Shown: piece by piece, positions 61,710 to 64,000 of the stretch | How positions within the stretch are numbered: position 1 is the first letter of the stretch | Layout of the letters: the number at the start of each line of letters is the position of its first letter | Assembly (NCBI GenBank): GCA_964422295.1 | Contig: CAYRAM010000014.1 | Coordinates: 17,738 to 81,737 of the forward strand | Direction of reading: 5' to 3' | DNA from: UBA12191 sp964422295 | Lineage (GTDB): Bacteria > Planctomycetota > UBA8108 > UBA1146 | Length of the DNA: 64,000 nucleotides | Program-made: the position numbers and the translations under genes | The notes under the pieces: model-generated | Database searches by the model: none | The model's input: only the letters and a program-made list of their open reading frames with translations | Told to the model about the DNA's origin: nothing

Positions 61710-62510
61710 TCAACAACCGGGTATGGGAGCAAGGCTGACATGGTGCAGCCTGACCTTATAAATGGAATTGGCAATTCCTGACTCGGGATCGAAACCCTGA
61801 TTCCCTTCAAGAATATACCCAACCTGCACCATGAACAGCATCGACCGGTATCCACGAGCGGGTCCCATAAATCCCGAATTGTCGAGAAAGGCCGGCTCAC
61901 CGATATCGATGAGCAAAGGCTGGTCAACACTGATCAGAACTCCAGAAGTGCTGATCTGCAATACCGTCACCTTCAGCGCTGAAAAGGGATGAGCCCAAGG
62001 CCCTTCCTCCGTTGGCGGAGGAATCAACTCAAGCTGGCTATCGTTACGATATTTCTCCATTGCATCGATGTACCGGGTTGCAGATCTTTGAATCGGTTGA
62101 TCATTGGCCCACTGGGGCACTTTTGAACCAGTGATTGCCACTGCATCGCCAATGTGAAGAACATTCCCTTTGGGATGCCAGTCCTTTCGCGCCGCCTCAA
62201 AGTCACCGCTGTACAGATGGTTCAGGTGATTACGAACCAAATCCACAGCAAAGCCGGTGTACTCAGCTGCTTTGTTGTGTTTGTTGTAACGAGTCAAAAA
62301 TTGTTCCGAATCCCCTGCCAACCTGACATGGGGAGGAAGGGTGAAAGAAGGTTGCGCGTCTATGGAAGCAACAAGTTCCTGAGGAACCTTCCCGTCGGTC
62401 GAAATTGCAGAATTAAACGTCGTAGTCATCGTTCCAGAGGCCACGGAGATCAAGGTCGCCAAAGACCAGACAGAAACCAGTATCACCAACAACTTTCGGG
62501 CGAAGACCAA
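61710..62510 (-). CDS. Exported or membrane-anchored protein of unknown function
   Basis: 266 aa from a TTG at 62510 preceded by GAGGAGG. An N-terminal hydrophobic anchor (KLLVILVSVWSLATLISVASG) leads into a region of mixed helix and strand with no motif that I recognise (YNKHNKAAEYTGFAVDLV; GVLISVDQPLLIDIGEPAF). It is divergent from thiC and precedes the PqqB-like lipoprotein by 14 bases, so the two may act together. Confidence 0.72.
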   Translation of the reverse strand: MVFARKLLVILVSVWSLATLISVASGTMTTTFNSAISTDGKVPQELVASIDAQPSFTLPPHVRLAGDSEQFLTRYNKHNKAAEYTGFAVDLVRNHLNHLYSGDFEAARKDWHPKGNVLHIGDAVAITGSKVPQWANDQPIQRSATRYIDAMEKYRNDSQLELIPPPTEEGPWAHPFSALKVTVLQISTSGVLISVDQPLLIDIGEPAFLDNSGFMGPARGYRSMLFMVQVGYILEGNQGFDPESGIANSIYKVRLHHVSLAPIPGC

Positions 62511-62669
62511 GGAGTCCTCCTCTCGGTGCAGAATTTCGGATCCACCAGTATTGTATCCGATGATTCATTGATTTCGGAAATCGCGGAAGCCCCGCCGCAA
62601 TCACACCCAAACTCTCCCTTGAACCCTCCTTTTCTCGCCTGAGCCCACTTTCTCCCCTATATTGTGGAT

Positions 62670-62750
62670 CTGCTCGGGGCGTGCCTGATTTGAAGCACTG
62701 AGAAGCACCCGTGGAACCTGATCCGGATCATGCCGGCGGAGGGAAGGCAG
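62670..62750 (+). promoter_or_regulatory. TPP riboswitch (THI element)
   Basis: CTGC/GCAG closes the P1 end (62670-62673 with 62747-62750). Inside are the conserved CTGAGA (62698-62703), an ACCC, GAACCTGATCCGGATCATGCCGG-type core around 62714-62737, and GGAGGGAAG. Binding of thiamine pyrophosphate is expected to repress thiC. The conserved core is unmistakable. Confidence 0.95.
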
Positions 62751-62796
62751 CGGAAAAACTCCTCCGCGCACTCCCCTTCCGCTTTTGAACCCACTC

Positions 62797-62813
62797 CTCC
62801 GGGAAACCCGGGG
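62797..62813 (+). promoter_or_regulatory. Hairpin next to the thiC ribosome site
   Basis: CTCCGGG pairs with CCCGGGG (one U-G pair) around an AAA loop, ending 7 bases before the AAGGAG site (62821-62826). It may be part of the riboswitch expression platform that controls translation start. No T-run follows, so it is not a terminator. Confidence 0.45.
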
Positions 62814-62834
62814 AGCCGACAAGGAGCGCCTTCG

Positions 62835-64000
62835 ATGTCTTCAAACCATGACTGGTCCTTGCCGCTGCGGGGTGCCGCCAACCCCTCGACCGAACGGGAG
62901 GGAACCAACCCAGGCTCTTTCGCCAATGCGGCCCAGGTCGGTGGACCCCTGGCTTACTCCTCCCCGGACACTCCCGGAATGCCGCAACCTTCAAACCTGA
63001 CGGCGTGGGATTTCCTTCCTGCGGATTGGAGCCTCGAGGCCTCCACTGCAGAGCAGGGTTGCGCCGGCCACAATCACCCGGAGATGGGAGACTTCATTCG
63101 CGCGGTCGCGCCAGCAGGATTTGAGCCGATCACCCAACTGGAAAGCGCACGCCTGGGATTTGTCACTCCAGAGATGAAGCGGGTCGCAGATCGTGAGCCG
63201 CACCTCACCCCGGAACAGATCCGCGACGAGATCGCTGCGGGTCGACTGATCATTCCCGCCAATGTGCATCACCTCGCACATCAACTCGACCCGATGGCGA
63301 TCGGCCGGGCGAGCAAAACCAAAATCAACGCCAATATGGGCGCCTCCCCCGTTTCTTCCGGAACTGATGAAGAGGTGGAAAAACTGCAGTGGTCCCAGCG
63401 TTGGGGCGCGGACACGGCGATGGATCTCTCCACAGGAGGGGATCTCGATGCCTGTCGGGAAGCACTGATCAGGGAAAGTACTGTGCCGATCGGAACCGTG
63501 CCCATCTATTCGATGATCATCGGCCGACGGATCGAGGACCTCGATGAAGCGACCATTCTGGAGACCCTCGAACATCAGGCAGCTCAGGGGGTCGATTACT
63601 TCACCATCCACGCTGGCGTTCGCCCTTGGCACTTGCCCGCCATTGAAAAACGTCTGATCGGCATCGTCAGTCGCGGAGGATCGCTGCTCGCCAAATGGAT
63701 GATCACTCACGACGACGACAATCCGATGGTCACCTGTTTCGACAAGATCTGTGAAATCATGCGCCGCCACGATGTCAGCTTCTCACTGGGCGACGGACTT
63801 CGCCCCGGAGGATTGGCGGACGCTTCTGATGAAGCGCAGTTGGGAGAACTGTCTGAAATTGCGAAGTTGACCGAGATCGCCTGGACACACGGGGTGCAGG
63901 TGATGGTCGAGGGACCGGGCCATGTCCCCTTCGACCAGATCGAGTTCAACATGAAGTTGCAGCGGCGGCTCTGCCACGGAGCACCCTTCTACGTGCTCGG
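62835..64000 (+). CDS. thiC: Phosphomethylpyrimidine synthase ThiC (3' end outside window)
   Basis: 388 codons are visible, then the window ends. The start ATG at 62835 follows AAGGAG by 8 bases. An N-terminal ThiC-associated region is followed by the core: VTPEMKRVADREPHL, AAGRLIIPANVHH, KTKINANMGASP, MDLSTGGDLDACRE, VPIYSMI, YFTIHAGV, SFSLGDGLRPGG and MVEGPGHVPFDQ. The radical-SAM cysteine cluster lies in the missing C-terminus. It converts aminoimidazole ribotide to HMP phosphate in thiamine synthesis. Confidence 0.97.
   Translation, partial: MSSNHDWSLPLRGAANPSTEREGTNPGSFANAAQVGGPLAYSSPDTPGMPQPSNLTAWDFLPADWSLEASTAEQGCAGHNHPEMGDFIRAVAPAGFEPITQLESARLGFVTPEMKRVADREPHLTPEQIRDEIAAGRLIIPANVHHLAHQLDPMAIGRASKTKINANMGASPVSSGTDEEVEKLQWSQRWGADTAMDLSTGGDLDACREALIRESTVPIGTVPIYSMIIGRRIEDLDEATILETLEHQAAQGVDYFTIHAGVRPWHLPAIEKRLIGIVSRGGSLLAKWMITHDDDNPMVTCFDKICEIMRRHDVSFSLGDGLRPGGLADASDEAQLGELSEIAKLTEIAWTHGVQVMVEGPGHVPFDQIEFNMKLQRRLCHGAPFYVL

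Overview
The window looks like a chromosomal segment of a planctomycete-like Gram-negative bacterium, probably free-living and aquatic. The taxonomic call is an inference. It rests on several exported proteins with dockerin-like calcium-binding repeats and a recurring CGxDPTxDxxxC-type tail, a DUF1573 protein, a TPR/FG-GAP/ASPIC fusion, a PDZ protein with a predicted helical-toroid domain, many lipoproteins, and outer-membrane genes (TonB-dependent receptor, Omp85-like barrel, TolC-like channel). Gene order is that of an ordinary, dense chromosome. I saw no rRNA, tRNA, CRISPR array, insertion sequence or phage genes. TGA is a normal stop in many genes here, so the code is standard.

Layout. 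1-8.4 kb: part of a TonB-dependent receptor, a strongly codon-biased dockerin/beta-helix protein, a large TPR/ASPIC lipoprotein and two dockerin-bearing exported proteins. 8.6-10.5 kb: ettA preceded by a 75-codon SelW-like gene with an in-frame UGA. 10.7-15.7 kb: M20 dipeptidase, pirin, and the trkA/trkH potassium uptake pair. 16-25.9 kb: envelope and periplasm genes (PpiC-type isomerase, S41 protease, DUF1573, PDZ/toroid protein), cutC and an Arg/Lys-rich protein. 25.9-35.6 kb: metalloprotease lipoprotein, rmuC, a five-gene efflux operon (AI-2E permease, TolC-like channel, HlyD adaptor, FUSC-like permease, potassium-channel-like protein) and recQ. 35.7-43.2 kb: DUF3293, M42 peptidase, Omp85-like barrel, aat, two paralogous lipoproteins with a small ORF between them, and a RarD-like transporter. 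43.2-48.7 kb: a MoxR/DUF58/VWA operon of the Bat type ending in a TPR gene. 48.8-56.9 kb: a giant unknown exported protein, a second codon-biased exported protein, a methyltransferase and membrane proteins. 57-64 kb: clpS, a Cache-type nucleotide cyclase, a methyltransferase, a DUF2017-like protein, a PqqB-like lipoprotein, and thiC with a TPP riboswitch, cut by the window end.

The most interesting content is two genes that normal ORF calling truncates or misses because of in-frame UGA codons. One is a clear SelW-family selenoprotein (Cys-x-x-Sec, UGA at 10506-10508). The other is the last gene of the MoxR/VWA operon, where a Cys codon is followed by UGA (48504-48506) and then 39 more open codons up to a stop just before the operon terminator. 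In both, a short hairpin with a GUU loop lies 19-22 nt after the UGA, as expected of a bacterial SECIS element. The second would be a Cys-Sec selenoprotein of a kind I do not recognise. No selA, selB, selC or selD is in the window, so selenocysteine insertion has to be tested against the rest of the genome.
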